Part shown: positions 6,313 to 6,369 of the stretch, piece by piece | How the letters are laid out: the number at the start of each line of letters is the position of its first letter | Position numbering within the stretch: position 1 is the stretch's first letter | Assembly (NCBI GenBank): GCA_035524895.1 | Contig: DATLFI010000035.1 | Location: forward strand, 1 to 6,369 | Length of the DNA: 6,369 bases | Direction: 5' to 3' | Source: DATLFI01 sp035524895 | Lineage (GTDB): Bacteria; Acidobacteriota; Thermoanaerobaculia; Multivoradales; Multivoraceae | Translations under genes and position numbers: made by a program | The notes under the pieces: model-generated | Databases searched by the model: none | Seen by the model: the letters and a program-made list of their open reading frames with translations, nothing else | Told to the model about the DNA's origin: nothing

Positions 6313-6369
6313 GTGGACCTGCGCGAGGCCCTGGCTACGTCGCTCGCGAATCTCGCCAGTCACAAGCTG
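6313..6369 (+). CDS. MacB-type ABC transporter permease, first 19 codons only (cut by right edge)
   Basis: Only the N-terminus is present: from GTG 6313 it reads MDLREALATSLANLASHKL and then leaves the window. The pattern of LREAL, a short amphipathic helix and a final SHKL matches my recollection of how MacB/FtsX-type permeases begin just before the first transmembrane helix (typically followed by R-[ST]-x-L-T-x-LG). Such permeases work as dimers with an ATPase and a MacA-like adaptor in export, or in lipoprotein release. The placement directly after three adaptor genes on the same strand strongly supports the call. The ATG at 6292 is an in-frame alternative start. With so few residues, the transport class rests on the N-terminal pattern and the context. 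Confidence 0.7.
   Translation, partial: MDLREALATSLANLASHKL

Noticed and set aside
5269..6363. 364-residue minus-strand open frame
   Set aside because: It is antisense to adaptor 3, and its translation is Arg/Pro/Ala-rich low-complexity sequence typical of high-GC shadow frames.

Overview
The window is about two-thirds G+C, and every supported gene has the strong G/C third-position bias of a high-GC bacterium. A protein resembling the VWFA-related family common in Acidobacteriota, a DUF4159 protein and MacA/MacB-type transport genes together suggest a Gram-negative, Acidobacteriota-like organism. This is inference from protein families; no rRNA or other marker gene is present.

Layout. Positions 1-1364 hold a minus-strand gene, cut by the left edge, for an exported VWFA-related protein. 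A 90-base divergent intergenic region (1365-1454) follows. All later genes are on the plus strand: an exported or membrane-anchored DUF4159 protein (1455-2315), a 128-base gap, and then three consecutive periplasmic adaptor (membrane fusion protein, HlyD/MacA-like) genes at 2444-3712, 3709-4965 and 4962-6269. The first nineteen codons of a MacB-type ABC permease (6313-6369) run off the right edge. The adaptor genes are joined by 4-base GTGA stop/start overlaps, so they are very probably co-transcribed and translationally coupled.

How the genes work together. Adaptors of this family form a periplasmic tube between an inner-membrane transporter and an outer-membrane TolC-like channel. The downstream permease indicates an ABC (MacAB-like) pump or a related lipid/lipoprotein transporter. 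The ATPase and outer-membrane channel are not in the window and would be expected beyond the right edge or elsewhere. The notable feature is three different paralogous adaptors in a row: the first and third look like lipoproteins and the second has an N-terminal membrane anchor. All three keep the lipoyl, hairpin and beta-barrel layout, but their hairpin tips differ. DUF4159 and VWFA-related proteins have no established biochemical role, and their link to the pump is positional only.

No RNA gene, CRISPR array, insertion sequence or convincing terminator was seen. No stretch longer than 300 bases lacks a gene.
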